Shown: positions 27,001 to 33,848 of the stretch, piece by piece
Position numbering within the stretch: the stretch's first letter is position 1
Layout: every line of letters begins with the position of its first letter
From: Arcobacter sp.
Lineage (GTDB): Bacteria; Campylobacterota; Campylobacteria; Campylobacterales; Arcobacteraceae
Direction: 5' to 3'
DNA: 33,848 nt
Assembly (NCBI GenBank): GCA_002869565.1
Contig: PKUJ01000040.1
Span: 1-33,848 of the forward strand
Translations under genes and position numbers: made by a program
The notes under the pieces: generated by a model
Databases searched by the model: none
What the model was told of the DNA's origin: nothing
The model's input: only the letters and a program-made list of their open reading frames with translations

Positions 27001-27617
27001 TTTATGTATCAGGACATCCTCTTGATGAGTATAGAGAGCAATTAGATCAAATCAAATATACTTTATCCTCAGAAGTAGACGAAATTGCAGATGGTTCCCA
27101 AGCACTTTTTGTAGGAAAGATTGAAAGTATTGTACAAAAAATCTCAAAAAAAGGTAATAAATTTGGTATTGCATCTATTATGGATTTACATGGAAATATT
27201 GAACTTATGCTTTTTGAAAACAGAATAAAAGAACTTGAAGAAGATTTTGGAGTTGATTTAAAAAATCCTAGTGATTCTGAACCAATCGCTTTCAAAGTAA
27301 AAGTTTCAAAAGATGAAAACTTTACAAGAATGAATATTCTAAAAATAGAAAGCCTAAAAGATGCAAGAAAAGAAAAAATAAAAACAAAACAAAAAGTAGT
27401 TGAAGAACCACCCATGACAGTCGCAGTTCCTTTTTCTAATCAAGATAATATCATTTATAAACTTTTTGAAATAATTGCACATAATCAAGGTAAACGTGAA
27501 TTAAAACTTCTCATTAAATCAAAACTTGCAGATATTGAACTAGAAACAGGATTTAGAGTAACTTCAAATATTGAAAATCTAATAGGCCAAGTAGAAGGAG
27601 CGTATATAGTAGAATGA
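24051..27617 (+). CDS. dnaE: DNA polymerase III subunit alpha
   Basis: Replicative C-family polymerase, 1188 residues. The PHP domain opens with THLHLHTEYSLLDGA and includes MTDHGNMFG (43-50) and ATNDTHYL (213-220), so its metal-binding histidines look retained. The palm holds VGPGRGSAAGS (386-396) and MPDIDMDF with the catalytic aspartates D431 and D433. Later motifs are LYRPGPMESGM, the FAGYGFNKSHSAAYA segment and a C-terminal OB domain near 990-1090. The last codons overlap surE by 4 nt (ATGA). It has its own promoter-like TATAATCGCG. Confidence 0.98.
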   Translation: MSQIPQFTHLHLHTEYSLLDGANKIKPLAKKVKKMGMTSVAMTDHGNMFGAIDFYNAMRAEGIKPIIGMEAYIHNSDEIDDKTTRQRFHLCLYAKNQIGYKNLMFLSSQAYMHGFYYYPRINKNLLRENSEGLVCSAACLQGEINWHLNLQNQRNVKNGALGYDRAKEIALEYKEIFGDDFYLEIMRHGIGDQLFVDDQILKIAKETGIKIVATNDTHYLNQKDADAHEAFMCIAMNKLYDDPNRLRHSVHEFYLKSPEQIAKLYADIPEAIHATQEIADKCNLEIKLGDPTPPNFKFTRQKSELDNLQLPEPELEYSLENDKVLFIHECWKGLKKRLQIVDESKHQEYKDRLQVEIDIINNMKFPGYMLIVWDFVIVAKQMKIPVGPGRGSAAGSLVAFSLEITDIDPIPYGLLFERFLNPERISMPDIDMDFCQARRGEIIDYVVQQYGRANVAQIITFGKLLAKGVIRDVARVLDMPYSKADAMAKLIPDELGIDLTNSWEKEPKIKELCDIDPQAARVWEYALALEGLNRNAGTHAAGVVISNEPLWNKTPLFKPSGLDTLATQYNGKYVEDVDLIKFDFLGLKTLTVIEEALKLIEKRHGKRINFLTADVNDKGVYNLIQTGNTIGLFQIESDGMQDLCKRLKPDNFEDIIAVLALYRPGPMESGMLDDFIDRKHGRAKIDYFYDEFDAPLRPILEPTYGVIVYQEQVMQIVQTIGGFSLGGADLVRRAMGKKIKEEMDRLKGEFAIGGVKKGYQKEHCEELFDLIVKFAGYGFNKSHSAAYALVTFYTSYLKNYYPSEFMAALLTLEKDNTDKVVKYVDEVKRLGLDLFPPDINKSDLVFSATNLDGDEVVMFGMGAIKGAGDVAIKSILESRHKDGDFKDLSDFISRIDGSKVNKRVIESLTKAGGFDSFGYSRKSLLEQIEKIGESVSDAMKMRKQATGSLFGDAKEMTRTEIELEHMEEYSSKEILEFEKASLGFYVSGHPLDEYREQLDQIKYTLSSEVDEIADGSQALFVGKIESIVQKISKKGNKFGIASIMDLHGNIELMLFENRIKELEEDFGVDLKNPSDSEPIAFKVKVSKDENFTRMNILKIESLKDARKEKIKTKQKVVEEPPMTVAVPFSNQDNIIYKLFEIIAHNQGKRELKLLIKSKLADIELETGFRVTSNIENLIGQVEGAYIVE

Positions 27618-28399
27618 AGCAAATCTTATTAACAAATGATGATGGTTTTGATGCCATAGGATTAAAAGCATTAATTGAAGCCCTAAGTCCTCTGGCAAAA
27701 ATTACAGTTGTGGCACCTGCAAAAAATAAATCCGCATGTGGACACTCATTAACTTTAGATAGACCTCTAAGAATGGTAAGTATAGATGACGATTTTTATA
27801 AAATTGATGATGGAACTCCTAGTGATTGTATTTTTATTTCATTAAACAATCTATTTAAAGATGGTTATAAACCTGACTTAGTAATTAGTGGTATTAATAT
27901 TGGTGCAAATATGGGAGAAGATATTACTTACAGTGGAACAGCAGCAGGAGCTATGGAAGCTGTATTACAAGGAGTTCCAGCTATCGCAATTTCACAAGTT
28001 TGCAGAAATAAATGTCAAGATATAAAAGACGGTTGGAATTTTGCCTTAGCTAAGAAAACTATTGCTAAAATTGCAAGTCAAATTTTAGACGATGAATTTC
28101 CACTTCCAAAAAGAAGATTTTTAAATATTAATATTCCTCCAATTCAAATTGAAGAGTGTAAAGGAATTAAAATTACAAAAGCTGGCTTTAGAGAGTATGG
28201 AAATGATACACATAGGCATTTAAATCCAAGAGGAGAAGAATTCTATTGGATTGGATTACACCCTCTTATTTGGCAAGAGAGTTCAAATAAAAATTGTGAT
28301 TTTGAAGCTATTAAAGCAAATTATGTTTCTATCACACCTATAATGTTAGACTTAACATCATATAATGATATAGAAAAATTAAAAAACTGGATAAAATAA
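27614..28399 (+). CDS. surE: 5'/3'-nucleotidase SurE
   Basis: Metal-dependent nucleotidase that dephosphorylates nucleoside monophosphates, linked to stationary-phase survival. The N-terminal TNDDGFDAIG supplies metal ligands D9 and D10; S40 lies in KNKSACGHS, and the Asn ligand is in SGINIGANMGEDITYSGT. The GTPSDC motif is also present. Length 261 residues. Its start overlaps dnaE by 4 nt. It is followed 33 nt later by a small helical protein gene that probably shares the transcript. Confidence 0.96.
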   Translation: MKQILLTNDDGFDAIGLKALIEALSPLAKITVVAPAKNKSACGHSLTLDRPLRMVSIDDDFYKIDDGTPSDCIFISLNNLFKDGYKPDLVISGINIGANMGEDITYSGTAAGAMEAVLQGVPAIAISQVCRNKCQDIKDGWNFALAKKTIAKIASQILDDEFPLPKRRFLNINIPPIQIEECKGIKITKAGFREYGNDTHRHLNPRGEEFYWIGLHPLIWQESSNKNCDFEAIKANYVSITPIMLDLTSYNDIEKLKNWIK

Positions 28400-28432
28400 A
28401 ACAAAAATCGAAACTATTTAAAAGGATAATAA

Positions 28433-28693
28433 TTGATTTTAGAAAAATCGCTACAATCAACAATTGATAAACTGGTTGGAACACTAAAAGATGAAAAAGA
28501 ATTAATAGAAGTATTAAAAAGAAAATTTACTAAAAAAGAATACAAAGTATATTTTGCAAGAGAGTCAGGTAAAGATATTGAAGAAATTAAAGAATTGATT
28601 CATGACGAAGAAGAAAGAATTGAAGAACTTTATAAATCAGCATGTAAAAAATTAAATCAAGAAAAAATTAAACAAGAACTTGTTAATTTATAA
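28433..28693 (+). CDS. Hypothetical small helical protein
   Basis: An 86-residue charged protein, almost wholly predicted helix and rich in K and E, with heptad-like spacing in the C-terminal half (KDIEEIKELIHDEEERIEEL), so a coiled coil or helical hairpin. No signal peptide, cysteine cluster or known motif; I do not recognise the family. The start is TTG with AGGA exactly 6 nt upstream. It sits 33 nt after surE and its stop codon runs into the strong terminator, which makes it the last gene of the dnaE-surE unit. Confidence 0.7.
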   Translation: MILEKSLQSTIDKLVGTLKDEKELIEVLKRKFTKKEYKVYFARESGKDIEEIKELIHDEEERIEELYKSACKKLNQEKIKQELVNL

Positions 28694-28726
28694 AAAAGTA
28701 CTACAGCTTTGCTGTAGTACTTTTTT
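28692..28726. terminator. Bidirectional intrinsic terminator
   Basis: A perfect 16-bp stem (28692-28707 with 28711-28726), AAAAAAGTACTACAGC and its complement, closed by a TTT loop and flanked by A and T runs. It serves the dnaE-surE unit on the plus strand and the peptidase operon on the minus strand. The stop codon of the minus-strand peptidase lies inside the stem. Confidence 0.93.
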
Positions 28727-30083
28727 CTTTTGAAGAAGCCATAGAAATATTTTCACTCATTTTTCTATTTTTATCAAAATTAACTAAAACCATTCCTGCA
28801 AATTTATTATCTTTGTAAATCTCAACTCTAAAAATTTTTCCATTTCTATCTATTGAGTATCTTTTTAAAATTTTATCTCTACTTACTTGAACACCAGATT
28901 CGTCTCTTTTTCCTTTTTGTACAAAACCAATTATATTTACTCTAAAATCTTTTATTGGTTCAATCTCAAAATTTTCTTCCACATCAACAACTGAACCAAT
29001 ACTTACATTTTTTTGTTTTCCATCAACATTCATTGTAATGAATTTTTGTTGAACATCCATATCTAAATAATCAGCTTTTAGTGTAGCTAGTTTTCTATTA
29101 CCATAATGAATCATATAAGTATCATTTTCTTTAATAACAGTCATTAAAGGATTAGAAGGAGTAAATTCTAAATTACCATCTTTTTTTATTGGGAAATATT
29201 TAAGAACATCTCTTATCTGACTTAATGGTAATTGAATTTTATCATCATAAAAAGAGATATAAATATCATGGTCAATCACATGTCTTACAGATAAAGCATC
29301 TAAATCAAATTTTCTTTCAAATTCAATTCCCATAATTTCCATGTATTTTTCAAGAGCAACAAGATGATAGTAAGTTCTTTCATTTAAAGGAAGGTTTTTA
29401 CTAGCTTCATTACCAAAAGCTGCTTTTCCATTATTTATTGCAAAATAAGTCAATGTCTTTTCCATCTCTTTATCACCAAGTCTTGTATGAGTATTTTTAA
29501 CCATATAAGAGTGTTTTTCATTGATTAAATTTTTATTTAAATGAGTACAAACTTTTGATGAAATTTCTTCAAGGTTTCCATAAGCCTCAATATTAAGTGC
29601 AGACTGATCAATAATTGAACTTTGTCCCCATCTATTAGGGGAATGAGACCAATCAATGAATTCTTTTCTATAAAAACCACTTCCATCATGCAAGTTTAAA
29701 ACTACTTTTACTTCAGGAGATTTAATATAACTTTTTATTCTCTGAATAGCATTGTAATCAGGATCTTCAGGAGATAAGGCTGCAAATTTTCTATTCATAT
29801 CACCAAAAGGCCCACGAGAACGCTTTATTATTGAATAAAAGTTTAAATTTGGAACAATCCAAACTGAACCTTTTGTTATTTTATAATGAGTTGTAATAAG
29901 TGAAGCAGCCATAAAAGCACCAGGCTCATCACCTTGTATTCCACCAACAATCAATAGAGTGTTATCATCTTGCACTCCCTTTTTGATAAAATCAAAATCA
30001 AAACTTTGAGTACTTGCAAAAAGATTTTGAATAAATATAGTAATTATTAGTAATCTAAATAACTTTAACATGCCAAGGTTCAT
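28701..30083 (-). CDS. pgp1: Csd4/Pgp1-type D,L-carboxypeptidase
   Basis: Periplasmic zinc carboxypeptidase (M14-like, now M99) that trims peptidoglycan tripeptides to dipeptides and is needed for helical shape in Helicobacter (Csd4) and Campylobacter (Pgp1). Zinc ligands appear as Q50 and E53 in GGIQGDEPGAF and H132 in NLHDGSGFY; Gln in place of the usual His is the Csd4 hallmark. The likely catalytic Glu is E226 (FGNEASKN). A hydrophobic signal (about residues 6-22) ends near FAS. The start at 30083 has GGAG 6 nt upstream; the next in-frame ATG has none. It overlaps the M15 peptidase gene by 29 nt. Length 460 residues, close to Csd4 (438). The last ~200 residues match the beta-rich accessory domains. 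Confidence 0.88.
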   Translation of the reverse strand: MNLGMLKLFRLLIITIFIQNLFASTQSFDFDFIKKGVQDDNTLLIVGGIQGDEPGAFMAASLITTHYKITKGSVWIVPNLNFYSIIKRSRGPFGDMNRKFAALSPEDPDYNAIQRIKSYIKSPEVKVVLNLHDGSGFYRKEFIDWSHSPNRWGQSSIIDQSALNIEAYGNLEEISSKVCTHLNKNLINEKHSYMVKNTHTRLGDKEMEKTLTYFAINNGKAAFGNEASKNLPLNERTYYHLVALEKYMEIMGIEFERKFDLDALSVRHVIDHDIYISFYDDKIQLPLSQIRDVLKYFPIKKDGNLEFTPSNPLMTVIKENDTYMIHYGNRKLATLKADYLDMDVQQKFITMNVDGKQKNVSIGSVVDVEENFEIEPIKDFRVNIIGFVQKGKRDESGVQVSRDKILKRYSIDRNGKIFRVEIYKDNKFAGMVLVNFDKNRKMSENISMASSKEKSTTAKL

Positions 30084-30984
30084 ACCTTACTCCATCCTTA
30101 TTATTAATTGTATATCTCATATCAATATACTTTAGTTTTCTCATGTGAATAAACTCCTCTGTTAGAGCAAATCGTGGTGTAAAGTTTGCAAAACCTAAAC
30201 CTTTTTTTCCAACATCAAAGTCAGCAACACTATGATAAGTAAAAGCAGGAGGAGCTAAAGATTTTGAAGCCATGGCCATATTACCATTTACTGAATCAAT
30301 TTTATCTAAAAATAGTTTTGTTTGTTTTACAATACTTCTTACACCAGAAGTTAATGTTAATGAAGGTCCAATATCATCAAGCATTTTATAATAAACTTTT
30401 TCAGGCTCACCCTTAAATAAATAGTGTCCAGTGTGTGGTATTTTAACAACATCATTAGTATTTATTTTTTGAGTAATATTGTCGGATACTCTCTCTCCAT
30501 AAAAGCCATGAATAGAGGGGTCATAATAAAATATATACTCTAAGAAATTTAATTCTTCTTTAGAAAATGTAGCAATACTAGCAGAGTTGTTAGCAATTTT
30601 AATCATATCATCAAAACTTATAATATTAAAATTTCCATAACCTATGTAACGTTGAATAGATTTTAATTTTTCTTTTACTGATACAAATTCATTGAGATAC
30701 TTTTCTTCTAAAAATATGTCATTTTTCTTTTTAACATTTTGTACAGGTTCTAGTTCAACTATTTCATTTTCTTCAATGATTTTTTCTTCTTCAATGTTTT
30801 CAATATCTTTTTTTATTTCAATTTTTTCACTATCATCTTCTGTTTTACTAAATAGTTTATTAAAAAAATTTACAGGAAACAGTTGTTTTTCTACAGTAGT
30901 ATATTCACTTGCATTTAATGAAGTTACCATTGTCGGCAAGACCAATGTTGATGCTGAATATTTAAGAAAATCTCTTCTTTTCAT
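30055..30984 (-). CDS. M15-type D-Ala-D-Ala carboxypeptidase-like protein, Tat signal
   Basis: A 309-residue exported protein. The N-terminus KRRDFLKYSASTLVLPTMV is a twin-arginine signal (RRDFLK). Residues ~48-90 form an acidic Glu-rich linker. The C-terminal domain has the VanY/DacY features: SGVRS (213-217), a zinc motif HSVADFD (H251, D257), and EPWHV (302-306) at the end. The spacing H-x5-D is one residue shorter than the usual HxxGxAxD. I infer a peptidoglycan stem-peptide carboxypeptidase. It is co-transcribed and overlaps with the Csd4-like gene, so two wall-trimming enzymes that would act in sequence are linked. It starts 9 nt after the DUF493 gene. Confidence 0.8.
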   Translation of the reverse strand: MKRRDFLKYSASTLVLPTMVTSLNASEYTTVEKQLFPVNFFNKLFSKTEDDSEKIEIKKDIENIEEEKIIEENEIVELEPVQNVKKKNDIFLEEKYLNEFVSVKEKLKSIQRYIGYGNFNIISFDDMIKIANNSASIATFSKEELNFLEYIFYYDPSIHGFYGERVSDNITQKINTNDVVKIPHTGHYLFKGEPEKVYYKMLDDIGPSLTLTSGVRSIVKQTKLFLDKIDSVNGNMAMASKSLAPPAFTYHSVADFDVGKKGLGFANFTPRFALTEEFIHMRKLKYIDMRYTINNKDGVRYEPWHVKVI

Positions 30985-30993
30985 TTTGATTAA

Positions 30994-31257
30994 TTAAAGT
31001 ACCATCTTAATTTCTTCATGTTCACCTAGTATTTTATATAACTCTTTTCTATCATCTTCATTATGAACAATCAATTCGATTGAATAACTTTTAAATTTAC
31101 CTTTTTTACTTACATTCGATTCTTTTACAGAATGTTTTCTCTCACCAAAAATATCATTTGAAATATATTTTATATTAACTGTTTCAAGTATAACTATTTT
31201 ATATTTCCAAGTACAAGGATAATCTAATTCAAGTTTATGCTGATTTAAATCTATCAT
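30994..31257 (-). CDS. DUF493 family protein (HP0495/YbeD-like)
   Basis: An 87-residue cytoplasmic protein of the DUF493 group, a ferredoxin-like alpha/beta fold known structurally from HP0495 and YbeD. The pattern is the usual one: LDYPCTWKYKIV at the start, a charged middle, then KFKSYSIELIVHNEDDRKELYKIL with the second strand and helix. Function unknown; a regulatory small-molecule-binding role has been suggested for the family. It begins 1 nt after the moaC stop, with its ribosome binding site inside moaC, so it is in the same operon. Confidence 0.82.
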   Translation of the reverse strand: MIDLNQHKLELDYPCTWKYKIVILETVNIKYISNDIFGERKHSVKESNVSKKGKFKSYSIELIVHNEDDRKELYKILGEHEEIKMVL

Positions 31258-31258
31258 A

Positions 31259-31750
31259 TTATTTTGTGCCTCCTGTACTCTCTCTTAAAAACTCTCCACT
31301 CTTTCCACCGCTTTTTTTCTCTAATTGTACATCTGATATTATCATTGATTTATCAATTGCTTTTACCATATCATAAATAGTTAATAATCCAACAGAAACA
31401 CCAGTCAAAGCTTCCATTTCAACACCCGTTTGTCCATTTAATTTTGCAGTAACAATAAGTTTGAATCCTGGAAGAGAAGAAATTTCTTCAACATCACAAT
31501 TAATCCCACTTAAAAGTAAAGGATGACACATTGGTATTAAATCACTAGTTTTTTTAACCCCCATAATTGCAGCAATTACAGCAGTTTGAATAACAGGACC
31601 TTTTTTAGTACTGTTATCTATTATTGCATCAAAGGCATCTTGACTCATAGTTATTTTTCCAGAGGCAATAGCAACTCTTGTAGTATCACTTTTTCCAGAA
31701 ACATCAACCATTTTTGGTCTATTATTATCATCTAAATGTGTTAAATCCAA
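31259..31750 (-). CDS. moaC: Cyclic pyranopterin monophosphate synthase MoaC
   Basis: Second step of molybdenum cofactor synthesis: converts 3',8-cyclo-7,8-dihydro-GTP, made by MoaA, to cyclic pyranopterin monophosphate. Seen: [18 protein letters not shown] at the start, the [11 protein letters not shown] motif (near 96-106), and [24 protein letters not shown] followed by the catalytic KSGGKSG lysine region. Length 163 residues. The start is TTG, with AAGG 8 nt upstream and a TATAAT about 27 nt upstream on the minus strand. No other moa gene is in the window. Confidence 0.96.
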   Translation of the reverse strand: MDLTHLDDNNRPKMVDVSGKSDTTRVAIASGKITMSQDAFDAIIDNSTKKGPVIQTAVIAAIMGVKKTSDLIPMCHPLLLSGINCDVEEISSLPGFKLIVTAKLNGQTGVEMEALTGVSVGLLTIYDMVKAIDKSMIISDVQLEKKSGGKSGEFLRESTGGTK

Positions 31751-31777
31751 AATTTTAACCTTTTATCTTTATTACTT

Positions 31778-31783
31778 ATTATA
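31778..31783 (-). promoter_or_regulatory. Probable -10 box of moaC operon
   Basis: TATAAT on the minus strand, 27 nt before the moaC TTG, in the gap divergent from rpsU. It would drive moaC, the DUF493 gene and the two peptidases. Confidence 0.5.
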
Positions 31784-31800
31784 ACTTTTATTTAATTAAA

Positions 31801-31828
31801 TTGGAATTAAGTAAACTTTAAATATAAT
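31801..31828 (+). promoter_or_regulatory. Probable rpsU promoter
   Basis: TTGGAA (31801-31806), 16 nt, then TATAAT (31823-31828), 38 nt before the rpsU ATG. One of the few places here with a recognisable -35. Confidence 0.55.
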
Positions 31829-31866
31829 ACTACCCTAAATTTTAAAAGAAAGAGGGTGAACTTTAC

Positions 31867-32079
31867 ATGCCAGGCATTAAAGTAAAAGATAGTGAATCTT
31901 TTGACGAAGCATACAGACGTTTTAAAAAACAATGTGATAGAAATCTAATTGTTACTGAAACTAGAGCTAGAAGATTTTTTGAACCAATGACAGAGATCAG
32001 AAAAAAACAAAAAATTAACGCTAGAAAGAAAATGCTTAAGAGATTATACATGCTTAGAAGATACGAATCTAGACTGTAG
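31867..32079 (+). CDS. rpsU: 30S ribosomal protein S21
   Basis: A 70-residue basic protein of the small subunit platform, near the anti-Shine-Dalgarno end of 16S rRNA. It starts [20 protein letters not shown], and the middle and C-terminus are highly Arg/Lys-rich ([20 protein letters not shown]), typical of S21. GAGGG lies upstream of the ATG. It is a single-gene transcription unit, with its own promoter and a hairpin terminator 20 nt after the stop, separate from dnaG/rpoD with which it sits in enterobacteria. Confidence 0.97.
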   Translation: MPGIKVKDSESFDEAYRRFKKQCDRNLIVTETRARRFFEPMTEIRKKQKINARKKMLKRLYMLRRYESRL

Positions 32080-32098
32080 TAATTCACAATTCTTATCC

Positions 32099-32131
32099 AA
32101 AGGTCAGTTGTTTTCAACTGGCCTTTTTTTT
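32099..32131. terminator. Intrinsic terminator of rpsU
   Basis: A 12-bp stem (32099-32110 with 32115-32126, one G-T pair) closed by TTTT, core GGTCAGTTG/CAACTGGCC, followed by an uninterrupted T run to 32131. The A-rich left flank could also serve the convergent SLC13 gene, whose stop codon is at 32130. Confidence 0.9.
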
Positions 32132-33578
32132 AATAAAAACTCAATAAGGTTATAATAAATAAAGGCCCACAAAAAGCGGCAATCAACCCAATAAGTATAA
32201 AATCTTTAGAATTCAATTTTCCAGAAGAAAAAGCAATTGCATTTGGTGGAGTAGAAACAGGTAATATCATTGCACAAGAGGCACATAAAGCAATACTTAT
32301 TACCATAAAAGAAATAATCTCTGTACCCATAGAACTCACTAATGCAACAACTAAAGGTAATATTATATTAGTTGCAGCAGTATTACTCATAAAATTTGAT
32401 ACTAATATAACTATAAAAGCAAATATAACTACAATCAAATAAATATTAAGCCCATCAATATTAAACTGTGCACCTAACCAAATATCTAAACCTGTTTTAA
32501 CAACCCCAGCACCAAGAGATAAACCTCCAATAATAAGAATAATAACATCCCATCTTATTTCTTTTATATCTTCCGTGTCAATAATACCAAATACAGTAAA
32601 AACAACTATTGGCAATAATGATACCACTGGAGTTGGAATATGATGAAATGGACCAGTAAGCCATAATAGAATTGTAATTATAAAGATAATAATAACAAGG
32701 CTTTTTTTCCAACTTGGAACAGTAGGTACTTTTGTGAATGCAGTAGTTGAATCATCAAAATGAGAAACATTTTGTATTTTATTAATATTTATATGATCTT
32801 CATTTGAAGGATATAGTTTCAAGATTAAAAATCTAAATAATATTACTAACAAAATTGCAGGAGGAAGAGCTATCATCATCCAAGATACAAAAGAAGGTGC
32901 ATTATCACCCAAAATTCCAACAGCAATTGCATTGGGAGGAGTTCCAATTATAGTTCCCATACCACCAATATTTGCAGCAATAACAATTGATAATAGGATA
33001 CCTTTTTGAAAAGGATTACCTTTTTTCATATTTCTTAATATTGGTAATAACATTGTCATCATCATTGCCGTAGTTGCAGTGTTAGAAATGAACATAGATA
33101 AAATAAAAGTAATAAACATTAAGCCTGTAAGAATATTATGTGGCTTATTACCAAAATAAAATAAAACTTTTTTTGCTAACCACAAATCCAATTTTGTTTT
33201 TGAAGCAGCAATAGCTAAAATAAATCCTGCAATAAATAAAAATATTAAAGGAGATGACCATGATTTTAAGTAATACATCCACTCCTTTGAGTTAGTATCG
33301 AAATTAAAATCATGAAAACCTAAAAAAAGTATTTCTAATGCTATGATTAGAAAAGAGACTGCAAAAGCAGGTATTGCCTCTGTCATCCATAATAATGATG
33401 AAAAACATAATATAAAAAGCATATAATTTGAATCCGAACTTAGGCCAGCATAATTAGGAGCCAATGCAATTAAAAGAGAAAAAAAGAATGAAAAAATAAA
33501 ACGACTAACTGCATGTTTTATTGAAAACTTTAATTTATGATTAATTAATTTCTCAAGATAAAATCGACTGTCTAACAA
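32130..33578 (-). CDS. SLC13/DASS family sodium-coupled anion transporter
   Basis: An inner-membrane carrier of the divalent anion:Na+ symporter family, which imports dicarboxylates, citrate or sulfate. About 11-12 hydrophobic segments span the 482 residues. Both family SNT substrate/sodium motifs are present: SNTATT at 165-170 and SNTAAT at 398-403, each followed by a hydrophobic run ending in LLP or LPL, plus paired TPPNAIA motifs. The start is TTG with AGGA 7 nt upstream; the nearby ATG is out of frame. There is a long N-terminal amphipathic stretch before the first helix. The substrate cannot be assigned from sequence, and the gene has no metabolic neighbours to hint at it. Confidence 0.9.
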   Translation of the reverse strand: MLDSRFYLEKLINHKLKFSIKHAVSRFIFSFFFSLLIALAPNYAGLSSDSNYMLFILCFSSLLWMTEAIPAFAVSFLIIALEILFLGFHDFNFDTNSKEWMYYLKSWSSPLIFLFIAGFILAIAASKTKLDLWLAKKVLFYFGNKPHNILTGLMFITFILSMFISNTATTAMMMTMLLPILRNMKKGNPFQKGILLSIVIAANIGGMGTIIGTPPNAIAVGILGDNAPSFVSWMMIALPPAILLVILFRFLILKLYPSNEDHININKIQNVSHFDDSTTAFTKVPTVPSWKKSLVIIIFIITILLWLTGPFHHIPTPVVSLLPIVVFTVFGIIDTEDIKEIRWDVIILIIGGLSLGAGVVKTGLDIWLGAQFNIDGLNIYLIVVIFAFIVILVSNFMSNTAATNIILPLVVALVSSMGTEIISFMVISIALCASCAMILPVSTPPNAIAFSSGKLNSKDFILIGLIAAFCGPLFIITLLSFY

Positions 33579-33652
33579 ACTTCATTCCTCACGTATATTG
33601 TAAAATAAATGTTAATAATAGCAGATATATAATATATAAAAAGTAAAAAGAG

Positions 33653-33729
33653 TGGTGCCCACAACAGGAATCGAACCTGTAACCTCTTGCTTACCATGCA
33701 ATTGCTCTACCGATTGGAGCTATGCGGGC
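33653..33729 (-). tRNA. tRNA-Thr (anticodon GGU)
   Basis: The minus strand folds as a 77-nt tRNA including encoded CCA. The acceptor stem GCCCGCA pairs with TGTGGGC (one G-T), the D stem is GCTC/GAGC, the anticodon loop ATGGTAA has GGT at 34-36, the variable loop is AGGTT, and the T arm is ACAGG-TTCGATT-CCTGT. The discriminator is A. The outermost anticodon-stem pair (27-43) is an A-G mismatch; the other four pairs are canonical. Confidence 0.96.
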
Positions 33730-33751
33730 TTAGGATACGCTAGAAGAGCAA

Positions 33752-33848
33752 TTATTGTCTCTTGTAAGCATCTTTGTTAGGAATCATTTTCTTAGGCCCA
33801 AAAGTATTTCCACCAACAAATAAAGAAGGCTTTTTAATAATAGGCTTC
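33752..33848 (-). CDS. Hypothetical protein, C-terminal fragment
   Basis: An open frame enters from the right edge and ends with CAA-TAA at 33752. The 31 visible residues are Lys/Pro/Gly-rich (KPIIKKPSLFVGGNTFGPKK, then MIPNKDAYKRQ). The basic, proline-containing tail looks coding, and the stop falls 22 nt before the tRNA gene. I do not recognise the protein. Confidence 0.45.
   Translation of the reverse strand, partial: KPIIKKPSLFVGGNTFGPKKMIPNKDAYKRQ

Noticed and set aside
26450-27415. Long open frames on the minus strand inside dnaE.
   Set aside because: Low-complexity Ser/Leu/Phe-rich products antisense to a highly conserved gene, with no ribosome binding sites or family features.
1-33848. 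Search for CRISPR arrays, insertion sequences, prophage genes and integrase attachment sites.
   Set aside because: No regularly spaced repeats, transposase motifs or phage structural genes were seen. The single tRNA gene has no obvious adjacent integrase or partial tRNA repeat within the window.

Overview
The window is compact, AT-rich (about 30% GC by eye), bacterial chromosomal DNA. The gene content points to Campylobacterota, most likely an Arcobacteraceae member. The fabZ-lpxA-clpX-mreB-mreC order matches the one I recall from Helicobacter pylori. There is a Csd4/Pgp1-type carboxypeptidase with the unusual Gln zinc ligand, and a Cj0414/Cj0415-like gluconate dehydrogenase pair. The genus is an inference; no rRNA is present to settle it. 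Nearly all of the sequence is core genome. I see no insertion sequence, prophage or CRISPR array.

Layout. 1-561: the stub of an Abi-family (abortive infection) gene and a near-palindromic intergenic element. 562-1825 (minus): nfo and a small lipoprotein that seems to start at ATT. 1898-9339 (plus): a nearly gapless run of envelope and shape genes, queH-lpxB, then fabZ-lpxA-clpX-mreB-mreC-mmuM. 9329-12075 (minus): riboflavin synthase followed by a Tat-exported two-subunit GMC dehydrogenase. 12245-15658 (plus): mnmG, then ccoG, which matures cbb3 oxidase. 15675-15906: a bidirectional terminator and a 59-residue lipoprotein gene on the minus strand. 16096-19277 (plus): pyrG-recJ. 19272-20557 (minus): two tandem FlgO-like lipoproteins. 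20704-21258: a DJ-1 family protein.

21255-23957 is the most interesting part. A GT4-type glycosyltransferase is divergent from a PlcP/LpxH-like metallophosphoesterase, which overlaps a patatin-like lipase. The 79 bp between the divergent starts hold three direct TGTnAT heptamers at exact 11-bp spacing, the layout of a PhoB box. In other bacteria PlcP and Agt glycosyltransferases replace phospholipids with glycolipids under phosphate starvation, so this looks like a candidate phosphate-regulated lipid-remodelling module.

24051-28693 (plus): dnaE-surE and a small helical protein, closed by a strong hairpin. 28701-31750 (minus): moaC, DUF493, an M15 peptidase and a Csd4/Pgp1 peptidase, the last two probably trimming peptidoglycan stem peptides. 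31867-32079: rpsU with its own promoter and terminator. 32130-33578 (minus): a SLC13/DASS carrier. 33653-33848 (minus): tRNA-Thr(GGU) and the 3' end of an unidentified gene.

Genes are tightly packed, with many 1-11 bp overlaps, and several use non-ATG starts: queH, moaC, the SLC13 carrier and the 86-residue protein (TTG), ribE (GTG) and one lipoprotein (apparently ATT).
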